Both the position numbers and the translations under genes were made by a program. From NCBI GenBank assembly GCA_946811695.1, contig OX328123.1, positions 44,201,871-44,265,870 on the forward strand: a DNA stretch of 64,000 bases, given 5' to 3'. The notes under the pieces are model-generated. The model was not told the DNA's origin, searched no databases, and was given only the letters and a program-made list of their open reading frames with translations. This document shows positions 37,546 through 48,773 of the stretch, in pieces (the first letter of the stretch is position 1; each line of letters opens with the position of its first letter). This DNA comes from Gonocerus acuteangulatus. Lineage: Eukaryota > Arthropoda > Insecta > Hemiptera > Coreidae.

Positions 37546-39744
37546 ATTCTCTACAATAAAAGCTTCTAATGTAATGTTCTATTATGTGATGCAAATCGGA
37601 GAAATAGGTTCGTGAAACTTCGACATTGTTAGTTAGGCTGTTTTCTGTATCTGTTTACCAAACGTTTTAATTGTTTGTTGCTTATTTTAATTGCATTAAC
37701 AGTAAGATAAGTTTAATAAAACAAGGTAAGAAAAAGTGAAACAGTGTTATAGTGTTTCCAAGACGAACGTTGAGTAGTTGGGGGAGTCGCTTATGATACT
37801 GTCAGTTTCCTGTTTTAGCGACTTAAATATATCTTCTTTACGAGATTTTATTTGATATTTTTCATGAAACGTCAAACCCCACGAAACTCTGCTACTATTC
37901 CTTTAATAATAGCACTAGAGGTAAGAACGGCACCGCGCGATGTCGTAGTTCCTGCGACTTGGACTTCTTTATTTCCTTGTCTATGACTGTTGCCAGTGGT
38001 CCATAAACTAAATGTGCGCCACCTTAAACAGATATTGTCTAGCCGATAGTTTATTGTTTTGTTCTAGTTTCGTTGTCATTAATTTTGCCTGACTGTCTAC
38101 AGAATGTACACTGCTGGATGTTTTCATGTCCAGTTTGCCATATCAGCATAAAATGGAACAACGCTGGCCCTATGTCAATAATTATACGAAAGGAAAATAC
38201 AAGCTCACTGGAATATGTATTGTGTTGTTCCATTCTGCCATTTCTACAATTTCGAATATGCGCATTAAAACATTTTATCAAATTACAAACACAACACAAA
38301 CAATAACAAATTAAAAATTAAACTACAGAACTTAGGTCGGAGAAATATTAGACGGTTTATTGCCAAATAAATTATTTGAAAACAATGTTACCTACTTTAT
38401 AAACTGATAGCATTCCATTAAAACTCGTTTATGGCTCCTGATTATTTATGTAGTATTTATAATTCCTAAAATTCTTTATAAACTTACTTTTTAGGTTTTT
38501 TCGATAGTGCGTTGTCCAGGCAAAATAAAAAGCTTTGAAATACTCTCGAGTGAGTAAAATTAGAATTGGAGCAAATGAAAGCGATGTAATTGATCAAGCT
38601 GTCAAAACACGACAGCTAAGTATAAATTTGATTGATTATAAACCAAGAAGTGTATTCTTACTCTAACAAGACGGAGTCACAGTTATAACTGGACAAGAAT
38701 CCACAACAGCAGAAGGCAGTAATGGACTGTTTCAACATTTTATTTTAAGGTTTTTCACAAATACAGGAAAAGCGATTTCCACCGAAGTGAATTTCTGTCT
38801 CTTCGAACATCTATTCCTCCTGAATAGCCTGTTCGGTAATATAAAATATATATAAAATATATACAATTTCTAGATTTTATTAAATGGGCTGATGTTAAAA
38901 TATCTTGTAATTGATTGCTAAGATCACTAATATAATAACTGGTATTCTTTATTAAGTCTATAAGAAATTATTGCTTACTTAGTGATAATATTTCGAAGCA
39001 AAATAAGGCTTAAAAGATAACATTTTCGTCACAAGATAACAACATATGCTCATAAAATTTCTTGGCACTCATATTAAATATGATTGAAAATGGGCAAAAC
39101 AACTGTGGTCCTGGGCTGTTTTAAGTTGAACGCTGAGTGAGGCAAACTAAATTTACTATGCAAAACTATCAAACCGATTCAGACGAAATTTGAATGTTGT
39201 TTTACTATATAACTATATTTTTTCTAGCTCGAATATGAAGGTCATAATTTCATTTTAAGCCGCAGCAAAAAAATGATATAAAACATATCTATTCTTTACA
39301 ATTTTATCTTACTTATTGTTGTTTTAAAAATTAGCGGTTAAATATTTACATTTCTAAATAATAAGAAATTCCATCACAAATCTTTTGACGCGTTGTGAAT
39401 CTGAAAAAACAGATTCCGGGATTTTTTTTTATTTACGCTTACATAAATCCCGCAAAAATTGGGTTGCCTCCTCTCAACATATGAATTTAGCTACATTTTG
39501 TAGATGCTGCCTGGACCACTAAGGATAGTAAGGGATTGCTGACATCAACTTCGATAGTGGTTTCATTTCTTAATTGCGTACTATTACAAGTCCATTATAG
39601 TCACACTAGCTGTTAAAATAAAGGGTAACATTCATTTTTATTACTGTTATTATTACTACGGCAGACATTATTTCTCCTGTTGCTAGGTCTGAGAACAAGG
39701 GACATACGCATGCCAGTATTATTAGCCGGAAGACGGTGTACTGA
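37546..39744. other. No gene called
   Basis: Overlapping frames of 60-80 codons at 38051-38314 on both strands have no recognisable motif. No repeat or RNA identified. Confidence 0.4.
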
Positions 39745-39749
39745 AGGGA

Positions 39750-39790
39750 TTTCACTGATGACAGAACTCTAGTTGAAACTAGTTGTAAGG
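39750..39790 (+). ncRNA. Possible hammerhead-core remnant
   Basis: CTGATGA at 39755-39761 is followed by CAGAACTCTAGTT (weak AAC/GTT stem) and GAAAC at 39775-39779. The two conserved boxes are intact, but stem II is only 3 bp and the cleavage triplet is not obvious. It may be chance. Confidence 0.25.
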
Positions 39791-40315
39791 ACTCTCGTAC
39801 TTCTAATGAATAAATGGCAAGCTGAATAGTTACATTTGAATGACAACAAGCTTCGGGAGATAAAGCAAGTTATAAAACAATGGAACTCCCGCTGACGGAG
39901 AGAAGAACTTGTCCTTACAACACTTCGAATGTGGCATACATTTCGACTTAATGACAAAACGCGGTACACCTGAGTGTATATTACGCAATAAAACATTATC
40001 TGTAAAACGCTTACTAACGGACTGCAGAAACCGAGAGAACTTTATGTATGAACTTTTGGCGGATTGTATCCTAAACACAATCATTTTTTGTGGAATATTA
40101 ATATATACCATTACAGATAGAAAGAACAAAATATTTCAGTATTTTACGCCTTAACTTTATTGAACAGGATAGAACGAAAAGGAATCCCATTTTTACTTTA
40201 TTTAAACGTATTCCTTATATGTATTCAATTTTTCTGTTTGAATAGCTGGTCATTTATTTTATCCCCCCCCCCCCCAATTATACCTACTATAACTAAAATG
40301 AGTAATATTTATTTG
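39791..40315. other. No gene called
   Basis: Open frames of 81-99 codons overlap on the two strands (39909-40154 plus; 39830-40129 minus); none has a recognised feature. An inverted pair TTGTAAGGAC / GTCCTTACAA lies at 39783-39792 and 39912-39921. Confidence 0.35.
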
Positions 40316-40365
40316 GTAACGTTTCGGCTTTAATTGCAAGATATCTTAAGGGCTATAATCATTTA
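40316..40365 (-). ncRNA. Hammerhead-like motif, solitary and decayed
   Basis: The minus strand reads TATAGCCCTTAAGA, TATCTTGCAATTAAAGCC, GAAACGTTACCAAAT. It has the GAAACGTT box and part of stem II, with CUUAAGA in place of CUGAUGA. It resembles the other motifs in the window. A partner arm may have been displaced by the pogo-like element that starts 57 bp to the right. Confidence 0.4.
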
Positions 40366-40421
40366 TGGATATGAATGTAAATATAATGACAATGTATATC
40401 TACAAGAAATGTTGGCAGTTA

Positions 40422-41221
40422 CAGTGGAACATGGATAATTCGAACTTCAATAATTCGAATATTTCTCTCGGTCCCTAGAATTTAGGGCATAAACAATGTA
40501 AAAAATCTTGGTCAATTCGAATAAAATATTGGATAATTCGAATTTTTTACGAGCCTTTACCTCCAATGGGAAGTTGTCAATCTTAAATCTTGAGAAAATA
40601 TTCTCCCCTCGGGTAAGAGGGATAGTAAGATACGGATGTAGGGGTTCCGGGACAAGAAGCGCGGCGGTCTCATAGTCTAGTTCTTGGACTCGAGGAGTTC
40701 TGCAAAGTGGTGGGTCGCGCTTCCTCCCTTCCAGGGGTTGTTATAGCTACATCCTGCCGTTTTATCCTAGAATTTCCTTCCATCATCCCTCAGATCTTCA
40801 TTTCTTATTCAGTTATGTCCGTCAGCGCCTAAATCTGTTGTATTGTTTGTGCCATGAGTTTCTGGTGAACAGTGGAGACATTGATTTAGGACGTCGAAGC
40901 CTAGAAGTTGTAAAACTTTAACGTTGTCAGAGAAAATCGCTCCGATAAAGAAGTTGAAAAAAGAATAAAGAAAAAATCTAAAAATGCCAAGGAATTCCTG
41001 CTCACACTTTATCAACTCACCTGAAAAATAAAGAAAAAGGTTCTTGTCCATGAAAATTAATTTTTTTCAAAACAATAGACTTTTATTTTTACTTTTTATA
41101 TAAATTATTTATTACTTATGTACGTAATCACCAATTTATAAAATGTTTGTTATTTTCTAAATAAAATTTATGTATAACTTTTTTATCGGTCCCTTGGGTT
41201 CGAATTATCCAAGTTCTACTG
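40422..41221. mobile_element. pogo/Tigger-like DNA transposon, non-autonomous
   Basis: Flanked by TA dinucleotides (40420-40421, 41222-41223). The left end reads CAGTGGAACATGGATAATTC and the inverted right end CAGTAGAACTTGGATAATTC; both continue GAAC and later GGTCCCT. CAGTNNAAC...ATAATTCGAA is the terminus style of Tigger/pogo elements. The 800-bp interior has one 80-codon minus frame without a DDE signature and no recognised transposase. Confidence 0.75.
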
Positions 41222-41229
41222 TATATATC

Positions 41230-41230
<1 letters not shown>

Positions 41231-41295
<65 letters not shown>

Positions 41296-41330
41296 ATGCG
41301 CCGTAAAAAAATAAATAAATAAAATAAAAA
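41231..41330 (+). repeat. (TA)n run followed by a 5S-SINE tail fragment
   Basis: A ~60-bp TA run is followed at 41292-41325 by TTGATGCGCCGTAAAAAAAT and AAATAAATAAAA, equal to the 3' tail of the 5S-derived SINE at 54541-54742 (minus). Only the last ~15 bp of the body and the tail are present. Confidence 0.65.
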
Positions 41331-42092
41331 ATGAACTATTACCAACAGACGGTATTTAGAATTGTTAAAATCGATCAGATGGTGTTTTCATTTAATTATT
41401 GAACAAGAGCGTTCAACATTCCCAGGATGTTATTTTACATTTGTATTTACGTTCGGAGTAATTTGTGCTAATAATCACAAATAACGTTGAAGGGACGAAA
41501 ACGAATTGAGGTTGAACGTTTAATTGGAAACCTTTCACAAGAATTCTTTGAATCATAAAAGTCAACCAAAGGTATAAATTACTCGTAATTTATTTAGGAA
41601 AATATACTTAGACTGCATAAACATTTTCAGAATAATAATAATAAACTAATCGAACAAAGTAAATGACTTTCCTTGTAGAAGAGTATTGGAACTGTAAACT
41701 AATAAACATTAAACGTGGGATAGATATCAAAATAATATATCATATTGAGTGTACGTAATATTATGAAATATAATGTTTTTGTTGTTTTTAATTATTTACA
41801 GAGGATAATCAATAAATAAAAATTAGAGCGGGGTATACTTCAATATACCAAACATAGTTTTCCGGAGCTCCATTTAGTTAATGAAATGAATCACTAAAAC
41901 TACGACACTTTCTGTTCTTGACATTCGTATTATTCTCCAGTTGCAACCAAAAACAATGAAGATTTCCTCTATAATTCAGCGATAATCTTTCAATTCAGCG
42001 ATAACATTGACTAATAATAGCGTTAAAAACCTGTAACGTTTCTTATCTATAAAACCACAAAACAAATTCGCTCTTTACATTGCATGTATTCG
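41331..42092. other. AT-rich DNA, no gene seen
   Basis: Flank of the BEL element; nothing recognised. Confidence 0.4.
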
Positions 42093-42097
42093 ACCAT

Positions 42098-42715
42098 TGT
42101 TTACGATTGTGGTCACTCTACCATTTTTTATATGGTTTAGAGTAGACCACTGACGGTGAAGGACTGCAGAGATTTGTACATAGATTGAATTGAAAATCAG
42201 GATTTATTCCAGAAATTATAATTAAATGGATGGGGGGTGTAGGCCAAAACAGGAACATATTTATTGTTATTGAGTTAGTTAAATTTTGAACATGGGAATG
42301 ATGTGCTGCTGCTGATGGTTGAATTGTTGAATGGTTTTGCTGGATCTTCATAAATGATAAATTAAGAGAGGTACCTGGTGTCTTGACGATTATGTGTTTA
42401 AGCATAATGTATAAGCCCTGTAATGTGCTGCATTTTCTTGTTTCTCCAATCCTGGTGGGCTGGCCAACACCATTTCCTGCTCCCTTCGCTCGGCCTGGGT
42501 GGCTTAGATGTTTACTCCTCCATCATTGGTGTGTAAAACTTGGGGAGAGAAAAAAAAGATGCTCCACACTTTGTCTGCTTGGTGACTATATCTTCCGAAC
42601 TTGTCTTTGCGTGCAGTTCGTACTGCCGGGGGCAAGTAGTTCCCGGGCACACCGCTAGGTGGCAGCACCTCACGGGGTAGACTTCTTACATATAATGAGC
42701 GGAGTTAAGCGAACA
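42098..42715 (-). repeat. BEL 3' LTR, 618 bp
   Basis: On the minus strand it starts TGTTCGCTTAACTCCGCTCA and ends CGTAAACA. It is the longer of the two LTRs; the segment 42154-42344 has no counterpart in the other LTR. Confidence 0.95.
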
Positions 42716-42728
42716 AACCGCCCACCTA
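42716..42728 (-). other. Candidate polypurine tract
   Basis: On the minus strand AGGTGGGCGGTT lies directly before the 3' LTR, where the plus-strand primer of LTR elements is expected. Purine-rich with interruptions. Confidence 0.5.
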
Positions 42729-43008
42729 AATTAGTTTAAGCTAATTTACAATACAAAATAAAAATAGAAAATATTACAAGGGTACGTACAAGTTTGTTCA
42801 ACCTACAAACAACACAGAAATGAAAAAGAGTACATAAACAAAAATACAATAATGAGGGTAAAAAACTTCTAATGTATGTGGCGTTAAATAGGTGTACCAA
42901 ATACAAATTGAAACTACTTCCAAAAAAAAAATGTTTAAAATAAGGACGAAGTAAACAAATTCCATAATGAAGAAGAATAACGAAAACAAAAGAGCCAAAC
43001 TTGGATAT

Positions 43009-43232
43009 TCAACTAGCTGAACGATCTTCCGTTTCAGCGTGAAATAAAGGAACAAGGGACGTAACTGCCCTAGTTAAAGTCTTGCCGGAGGGGGTTGAGA
43101 CATCCACAACGCGAATGATTCCGTCGTGACCAGGGTAGGTGAATGTGACTCTTCCTACGGGCCATTGTCCTAGAAGTGGTCTTCTTTCCACAAGGATCAC
43201 TAGGTCTCCCGATTTAATGATGGGTTGAAATC
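43009..43232 (-). pseudogene. BEL integrase C-terminal tail (DUF5641-like), out of frame
   Basis: Minus-strand reading with SGDLVILVERRPLLGQWPVG and RVTFTYPGHDGIIRVVDV, the usual C-terminal domain after the integrase core in BEL/Pao polyproteins (GDLV....PP..WP.GRV....PG.DG.VRVV.V). It is in a different frame from gag-pol and joined to it at the integrase deletion, so normal translation stops before reaching it. It ends at a stop codon near 43009. Confidence 0.8.
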
Positions 43233-46200
43233 TTCCTGGGTGAATTCTTCAATCTGCCGCCCACCCTGAGGATCCCCTGTTCGTCAAAGAAAGGACAGAC
43301 TTGGGCATAGTCTTTCGGGACTATCGGGCTGTTTCTGAAGAACTGTTGTGGGAGTCGGGAGCGTTGTACGACTCGTGCACATCTTAACTCTGCTTCTCTG
43401 TATTCTTCAGCAGATATGACGTCTGAACGAGGTTTGGAAACAGATTTTCTCGAAGTGAGTCGGAGTATTCTGGCTGTGGTCCTTATCAACGTGTCGTATG
43501 AGGAGAATCGTGAGAGCCAGTCATCATCATGATTCTCGTCCGTGCGAGCGGCAGAAAGCAAGTTGACAGTTTTCTGCTCTTCATTTGACTCCAACCAGTC
43601 TGAGTGTGCTCGAAGCCAAGGAGGTCCATCCCACCACAAATTTGACTCCTTGAGGGTGCGAGGAGAGCAGCCACGTGATGCCAGATCCGCAGGGTTGTCT
43701 TGTGAGGAAACGTGATGCCAACGATGAGCAGGAACCACGTTCGTGATCTGTGAGACTCTGTTGGCTTCGAAAACCTTGAGCTCGTGAACCGGAGTTTGGA
43801 GCCAACCGAGGACTACTTGAGAGTCGGAGAAGCACGTCACACTGATGGCAATAGACTGCGGGACTGAGGATACGAGACGAGACAAAAGAACAGCTCCGCA
43901 GAGTTCAAGACGAGGGATAGAGGTAAACTTTAAAGGAGCCACTTTGGTTTTGCCTTTGACAAGCGAGACCTTGACTTCGCCATCTGAGCTCATGGAGTGC
44001 AAGTACAAGGCAGCGCTGTACCCCTTTGATGATGCATCACAGAAGCCAACCAAGCGGCGAACAGCTAGGGGTTCAGTGATGTGTCGTGGAATCGAGATAG
44101 AAGACAGGACTAGCCAATCGGTTGTAAGTTCCATCCAGGCAGCTTGGAGATCGTGTGGGAGTTCTTCGTCCCAGTCGGTCTTCGCGTTCCAGACCTCTTG
44201 GAGCAATGACTTGGCGATGAAGACTACAGGAGCAAGCAGTCCAAGTGGGTCAAAGATACGCGATATTGACGACAGCATGTGCCGTTTAGTGACCGGACAA
44301 GGATGAGGGGGTTTGACCGAATAGGAAAAGGAATCATTTGATGAACGCCAAAGTAGACCTAATATTTTGGTGGAGTCGTCGATTCTGATGGCTACAGATT
44401 CGCTATGTTGTTCTTTGGCAGGAAGAAGCATTGGTTCGGTCGAAGCCCACTTGCTGAGGGTAAATCCGCCTTTTGCGAATAAACCGCATAACTGGTTTTG
44501 AAGTAGAAGAGCTTCTTCTAGGGTGTCAGCTCCGCTGCACAGGTCGTCAACGTAGCAGTTCTCTAAAACGCGACTTGCGGCTAAGGGGAATTCTGACCCA
44601 TGGATTTCTACAAGTCGCCTTACGGTTCGAAGTGCTTGATATGCGTTTGACTTAAGCCCATATGTTACGGTATTGAGCTCCATTACCTGAATTGCCTTGT
44701 GGGGTGAATCGCGCCACAGGATGTGCTGGAATTTTCTGTCTTCTTCGTGAACGACAACTTGGCGATACATCTTAACCATGTCGGCACATAGAGGAATGGC
44801 ATAGAGGCGAAAACGGATCAGAATGTTGCACAAATCTTCTTGAAGCTTGGGTCCCGATAGGAGTGCGTCATTGAGACTGTAACCTGATGACGAAGGGCAT
44901 GACGCATCGAAAACTACTCTCAGCTTCATGTCGCCGTGGGGGCCCTCCTGCCAAACGCCATGGTGAGGGATGAGATACGAGGATTTAGTTGTTGCAGGAG
45001 ACATGTGTCCGAGGTCCCTGTATTCCTGCATGAATTCGGAATATTTATGAAAAAACGCGGGATCCTTTCGGAATCTAGTTTCCAGAGCGTAGAAACGACG
45101 GTATGCAATATCTCTGTTGTCGCCGATCGGAACGCCTTCCTTGAAGGGCAGTCTCACTATAAATCGTCCCTCGTCATCTCGAGAAAGTGTCTTCGAGTAA
45201 AATTCCTCGCAATAGGCATCTTCGGGGTCGGTTCGGTCAACAGGTTTGGGCTCTTCAATCTCCCAAAACAACTTCATATCATCCTCAATTGAATGATGCC
45301 TTTCGATAAAGAATGAGTGATGAGAAGTAGAGGGGTGATCATTCAATGTGCCAGTGACAACGATTCCGAATGTGGTGGGCAACAATGACAAACCGTCGAT
45401 GTCAGAGGGCTTGGATGCGCCTGAGATTATTTGATGGAAGACATCTCCTCCTAAGAGTATATCGATGGTTTTAGATTCTCCAAATTGGGGATCGGCCAAT
45501 GGCATATCTAGAAGCTTGCTGGAAAGCGATGTTGGCAGACTTACGCTGGGCAAATTCGATGTGATGTGGTCAATGACCAACGGTGTTACCTTTAACTCTT
45601 TGTCTCCAACGAGTGGGCGTAAAACGCAGTGTGTGGATCCTTTCACTAGGTGCGCTGGTAGGGTTGATCCTGCGAGGCTTGTGATGGAAACCTTGGAAGG
45701 GAAAATCTTAGCACCTATCTTCTTTGCAAGAGAGGAAGTCATAAAGGTGTTTTGACTGCCTGAGTCGAGGAGAGCGTGTGCGGTGTGGAAATCACCTCTT
45801 GAACCTCTAATCAGAGAGCGCACGGTTCCGAGGAGTACGGTGCTCCTTGAGCATGATTTCTGGGCTGAGCCAAAACCGATGAAGGACTTGTCTTGAGTGT
45901 CTGCAACTGGAGATTGTCTTTTGTCATGAGCTGGTTCTTCCTCCTTGGTGACTCCACGATCATCTCGATGGATCAGTGAATGGTGTCTACTCCTGCAGTA
46001 GATGCAGCGAAATTTGGAACGGCAGTTTCCAACTCTATGCCCTTTTTTTAAACAGTTGAAACACACCTTCCAAGAACGTATCATCGATGCCCGTTGCTCT
46101 ACAGGAAGTTTCTTAAATCTTTCGCACTTCGCACAGGTGTGGGCGCCTTGGCAGAAAAGGCATTGAACGGGCTTAGGACTGGTTTCTCGGGACTTAGAAC

Positions 46201-47284
46201 TTTGAGAATCCGAGGAATCGCTGCTGGTGTGAAATGAAACCGCCTTATACCGCGGGGAGTTTCTGTTGGGGCAGCTAACGCTAGAGTTCGAGGAGGACCT
46301 ACTACTTGAGCCTGTTCCTGATGGTACATCCTGCGACATCTTGAGGGCGAGTTTCCTTTGGCGAATGAATGTTATTACGTCCTCAGTTTTCGGAAGGTCC
46401 TTACTGGACTCTCGAGATAATTCGAATTGTTTCCTCGTTTCAGCGTCAAGAGCGCGCAGGACTAATGTGGATAATATGAATTCGCAAGGATTCCCGAATT
46501 TGAGAGCGTTAAAGGCCTCGATACTATCAGCAACGCCTGTAAGAAACCTATCATATTTCTGCTGTTCCGATTTGGCAGAGGTAACTTCACAATCCACGAT
46601 GCGATGAACTAGAAGACGAGCTAATACTCGAGGGTTGTCATAGGTTTTTGTTACCTTCTCCCAAGCTTGATCGTAGGACTCATCCGCGATGGTGAAATTG
46701 GAAACTAATGACGCGGATTCTCCTTTGAGAGCTGCTATCAGATAATGAAACTTCTCAATTTTGCTGAGAGATTTGCGATCGTGTATCATGGAGCGGAACG
46801 TGTCTCTGAAGTGGGTCCATTGTAGGAGGTCGCCTGAGAATGTGGGAATTGGGATCTTATCGAGCTCGGGACCGCGGGAGGTCATTGTTGGCAATTCGGT
46901 TTTTTCAGCTTTCCTTGAAGAGTCGCGGTCCTTGAGGGAGAGTAGAATGGCTTTAGCAGCGATAATTTCAGACCGTAGCTTGCTGTATACCGCATCCCAA
47001 TCTTTATTAGGGAAAATGTCGCTTTCTCCCAAAAGCAGATGTAGTGAGTCGCGTTTGTCCCATGTGCAGCAGAATTCCTCCCACTCTTCCTTCGCGACGA
47101 GATACCTCACCTCGAAGCTACGTATGTCGTCATCTGCGATATCGTTCAATGTAATGTCGCCGATTCCAATGATGTTGCGCTTTAAAAGGCGCATTTTGCG
47201 TTCAAGTGCGTTGGCTTGATTAATATAATCAGTGGATTTTGTCGCTTGACGCTTTTGAGCGTCATGATCTTCAGGCATATTCAA
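43214..47284 (-). CDS. BEL/Pao gag-pol polyprotein lacking the integrase core
   Basis: A 1356-residue frame with no internal stop. In order: coiled N-terminal gag; DUF1759 region (~145-230, PIPTFSGDLLQWTHFRDTF); low-complexity Ser linker (~322-370); zinc knuckles (~374-437, CLFCQGAHTCAKC and CFNCLKKGHRVGNC); aspartic protease (LLDSGSQ at ~505-511); reverse transcriptase (~780-960, VVFDAS and active-site YVDD at ~911-914); RNase-H-like region (~1076-1205, FCDASSKGYSAALY, RLELCGA, FSDSQVVLGW, NPADLASRG); then the start of the integrase zinc region (ILRVGGRLKNS at ~1338). It ends abruptly eight residues later. BEL proteins are usually several hundred residues longer, with an HHCC-DDE integrase. 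The enzyme set would copy RNA into cDNA but not integrate it. Start chosen at the ATG at 47282-47284, just after the leader; a second Met follows at codon 3. Confidence 0.92.
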   Translation of the reverse strand: MNMPEDHDAQKRQATKSTDYINQANALERKMRLLKRNIIGIGDITLNDIADDDIRSFEVRYLVAKEEWEEFCCTWDKRDSLHLLLGESDIFPNKDWDAVYSKLRSEIIAAKAILLSLKDRDSSRKAEKTELPTMTSRGPELDKIPIPTFSGDLLQWTHFRDTFRSMIHDRKSLSKIEKFHYLIAALKGESASLVSNFTIADESYDQAWEKVTKTYDNPRVLARLLVHRIVDCEVTSAKSEQQKYDRFLTGVADSIEAFNALKFGNPCEFILSTLVLRALDAETRKQFELSRESSKDLPKTEDVITFIRQRKLALKMSQDVPSGTGSSSRSSSNSSVSCPNRNSPRYKAVSFHTSSDSSDSQSSKSRETSPKPVQCLFCQGAHTCAKCERFKKLPVEQRASMIRSWKVCFNCLKKGHRVGNCRSKFRCIYCRSRHHSLIHRDDRGVTKEEEPAHDKRQSPVADTQDKSFIGFGSAQKSCSRSTVLLGTVRSLIRGSRGDFHTAHALLDSGSQNTFMTSSLAKKIGAKIFPSKVSITSLAGSTLPAHLVKGSTHCVLRPLVGDKELKVTPLVIDHITSNLPSVSLPTSLSSKLLDMPLADPQFGESKTIDILLGGDVFHQIISGASKPSDIDGLSLLPTTFGIVVTGTLNDHPSTSHHSFFIERHHSIEDDMKLFWEIEEPKPVDRTDPEDAYCEEFYSKTLSRDDEGRFIVRLPFKEGVPIGDNRDIAYRRFYALETRFRKDPAFFHKYSEFMQEYRDLGHMSPATTKSSYLIPHHGVWQEGPHGDMKLRVVFDASCPSSSGYSLNDALLSGPKLQEDLCNILIRFRLYAIPLCADMVKMYRQVVVHEEDRKFQHILWRDSPHKAIQVMELNTVTYGLKSNAYQALRTVRRLVEIHGSEFPLAASRVLENCYVDDLCSGADTLEEALLLQNQLCGLFAKGGFTLSKWASTEPMLLPAKEQHSESVAIRIDDSTKILGLLWRSSNDSFSYSVKPPHPCPVTKRHMLSSISRIFDPLGLLAPVVFIAKSLLQEVWNAKTDWDEELPHDLQAAWMELTTDWLVLSSISIPRHITEPLAVRRLVGFCDASSKGYSAALYLHSMSSDGEVKVSLVKGKTKVAPLKFTSIPRLELCGAVLLSRLVSSVPQSIAISVTCFSDSQVVLGWLQTPVHELKVFEANRVSQITNVVPAHRWHHVSSQDNPADLASRGCSPRTLKESNLWWDGPPWLRAHSDWLESNEEQKTVNLLSAARTDENHDDDWLSRFSSYDTLIRTTARILRLTSRKSVSKPRSDVISAEEYREAELRCARVVQRSRLPQQFFRNSPIVPKDYAQVCPFFDEQGILRVGGRLKNSPRKISTHH

Positions 47285-48328
47285 AACAAAAACAAAGCAC
47301 CCAACCAGATCGAGCAGGAGCGGAGCAAGGAGTTAGCCAAACAAATAAAAGAATGAGAACAATAGAGCAAAAGTAAGAAGCAAGGATATAAATAGAGATA
47401 GAAAATGTTCAGGTACCAATAAGAACAACAAAATAAATAAAACTTGAGAAGAGAACGGGCTGAGCAGACGAAACATTAAAATAGAGTAAGATAATTGGAT
47501 TACATTAGTACAACAGGCTAAGCTTAAGTCAATAAAACCATTAAAATAATCAAAAGCATTTAAAACACATCATACATAAGGTGACTGTCACGAAAAGAAA
47601 CCAAGGAGAGTGTGACGTCACGAGAGCGGGGCCACTGTAACTTTACTTGGCAACTACTACCTCTATGGACTTAGTCTAGGTGGAGAAACAGCTAGCTGAG
47701 CGAAGCCTCCCTAGTTTGAGAAAACCATGAGGATCAGTCACAGTGGAAGAAGAATTGTGTTTTAAATAGGTGTTTATGTGTGGAATAAAAAATGAATTGA
47801 CTTTATGTGAAATAATAATAATACCTGTGTGATACATATCTAGAAAATAAAGATATAAATGATATTTATGAGAATCTTATTGTCTACCCAGATCATTAAT
47901 AAATGATTGAAGAACATATTGTGATTCAATTAAAAATATAAAGAATAAAATCTATAAGGTAATTGAGAGATGAACATGAGACAATAATATGAATAATTCA
48001 ATAATATTAAATGTAAATGGGAGAATGTAAGTTATCATGTTGGGCTAATGTCAATTACTTGAGTTAAATATGTCTTCAAACATTTATATAAATTATTTAA
48101 ACATTAAAATAGTCTAAGCAACACATTTGAAAAATGATCAAGTCTGATTTGGATCATGAAGTGAATTTTTAAACTGATTAGTTCATGATAATTAATAAAC
48201 AATGGTATAGACTTGATGTGATTTGAAAATAATAATCTTTGATGGCAATTAATTCATAAAGCCATATAAATATCTTTTATTGCTTGAATATAAGACTATT
48301 TTTGCCAAAATTATGTAACTGATACAGA
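47285..48328 (-). other. BEL leader (5' untranslated region)
   Basis: About 1.04 kb between primer-binding site and gag start, AT-rich and without a long frame. A GC-richer part at ~47590-47710 could hold packaging or translation signals, but nothing specific is visible. Confidence 0.6.
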
Positions 48329-48346
48329 TCTCTGACCGGAGGACCA
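48329..48346 (-). other. Primer-binding site
   Basis: On the minus strand TGGTCCTCCGGTCAGAGA begins directly after the CA of the 5' LTR. TGG pairs with the CCA end of a tRNA, as expected for a minus-strand primer site. The matching tRNA was not identified. Confidence 0.75.
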
Positions 48347-48773
48347 TGTTTACGATTGTGGTCACTCTACCATTTTTTATATGGTTTAGAGTAGACCACT
48401 GATCTTCATAAATGATAAATTAAGAGAGGTACCTGGTGTCTTGACGATTATGTGTTTAAGCATAATGTATAAGCCCTGTAATGTGCTGCATTTTCTTGTT
48501 TCTCCAATCCTGGTGGGCTGGCCAACACCATTTCCTGCTCCCTTCGCTCGGCCTGGGTGGCTTAGATGTTTACTCCTCCATCATTGGTGTGTAAAACTTG
48601 GGGAGAGAAAAAAAAGATGCTCCACACTTTGTCTGCTTGGTGACTATATCTTCCCAACTTGTCTTTGCGTGCAGTTCGTACTGCCGGGGGCAAGTAGTTC
48701 CCGGGCACACCGCTAGGTGGCAGCACCTCACGGGGTAGACTTCTTACATATAATGAGCGGAGTTAAGCGAACA
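48347..48773 (-). repeat. BEL 5' LTR, 427 bp, with 191-bp deletion
   Basis: Same termini as the 3' LTR. After the 56 bp at its right-hand (element-sense 3') end, 191 bp present in the other LTR are missing. The junction shares GA on both sides, suggesting a short-homology deletion after insertion, probably removing part of R/U5. Confidence 0.95.

Noticed and set aside
39830..40154. 99- and 81-codon frames on opposite strands
   Set aside because: No recognisable domain, no splice or promoter context; overlapping frames without support.
42383..42658. 91-codon plus-strand frame duplicated at 48441-48716
   Set aside because: It lies antisense inside the two BEL LTRs; duplication reflects the LTRs and the translation has no domain.
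43845..47219. Several plus-strand frames of 60-153 codons opposite the BEL gag-pol
   Set aside because: Antisense shadows of a strong coding frame with clear protease and RT motifs.
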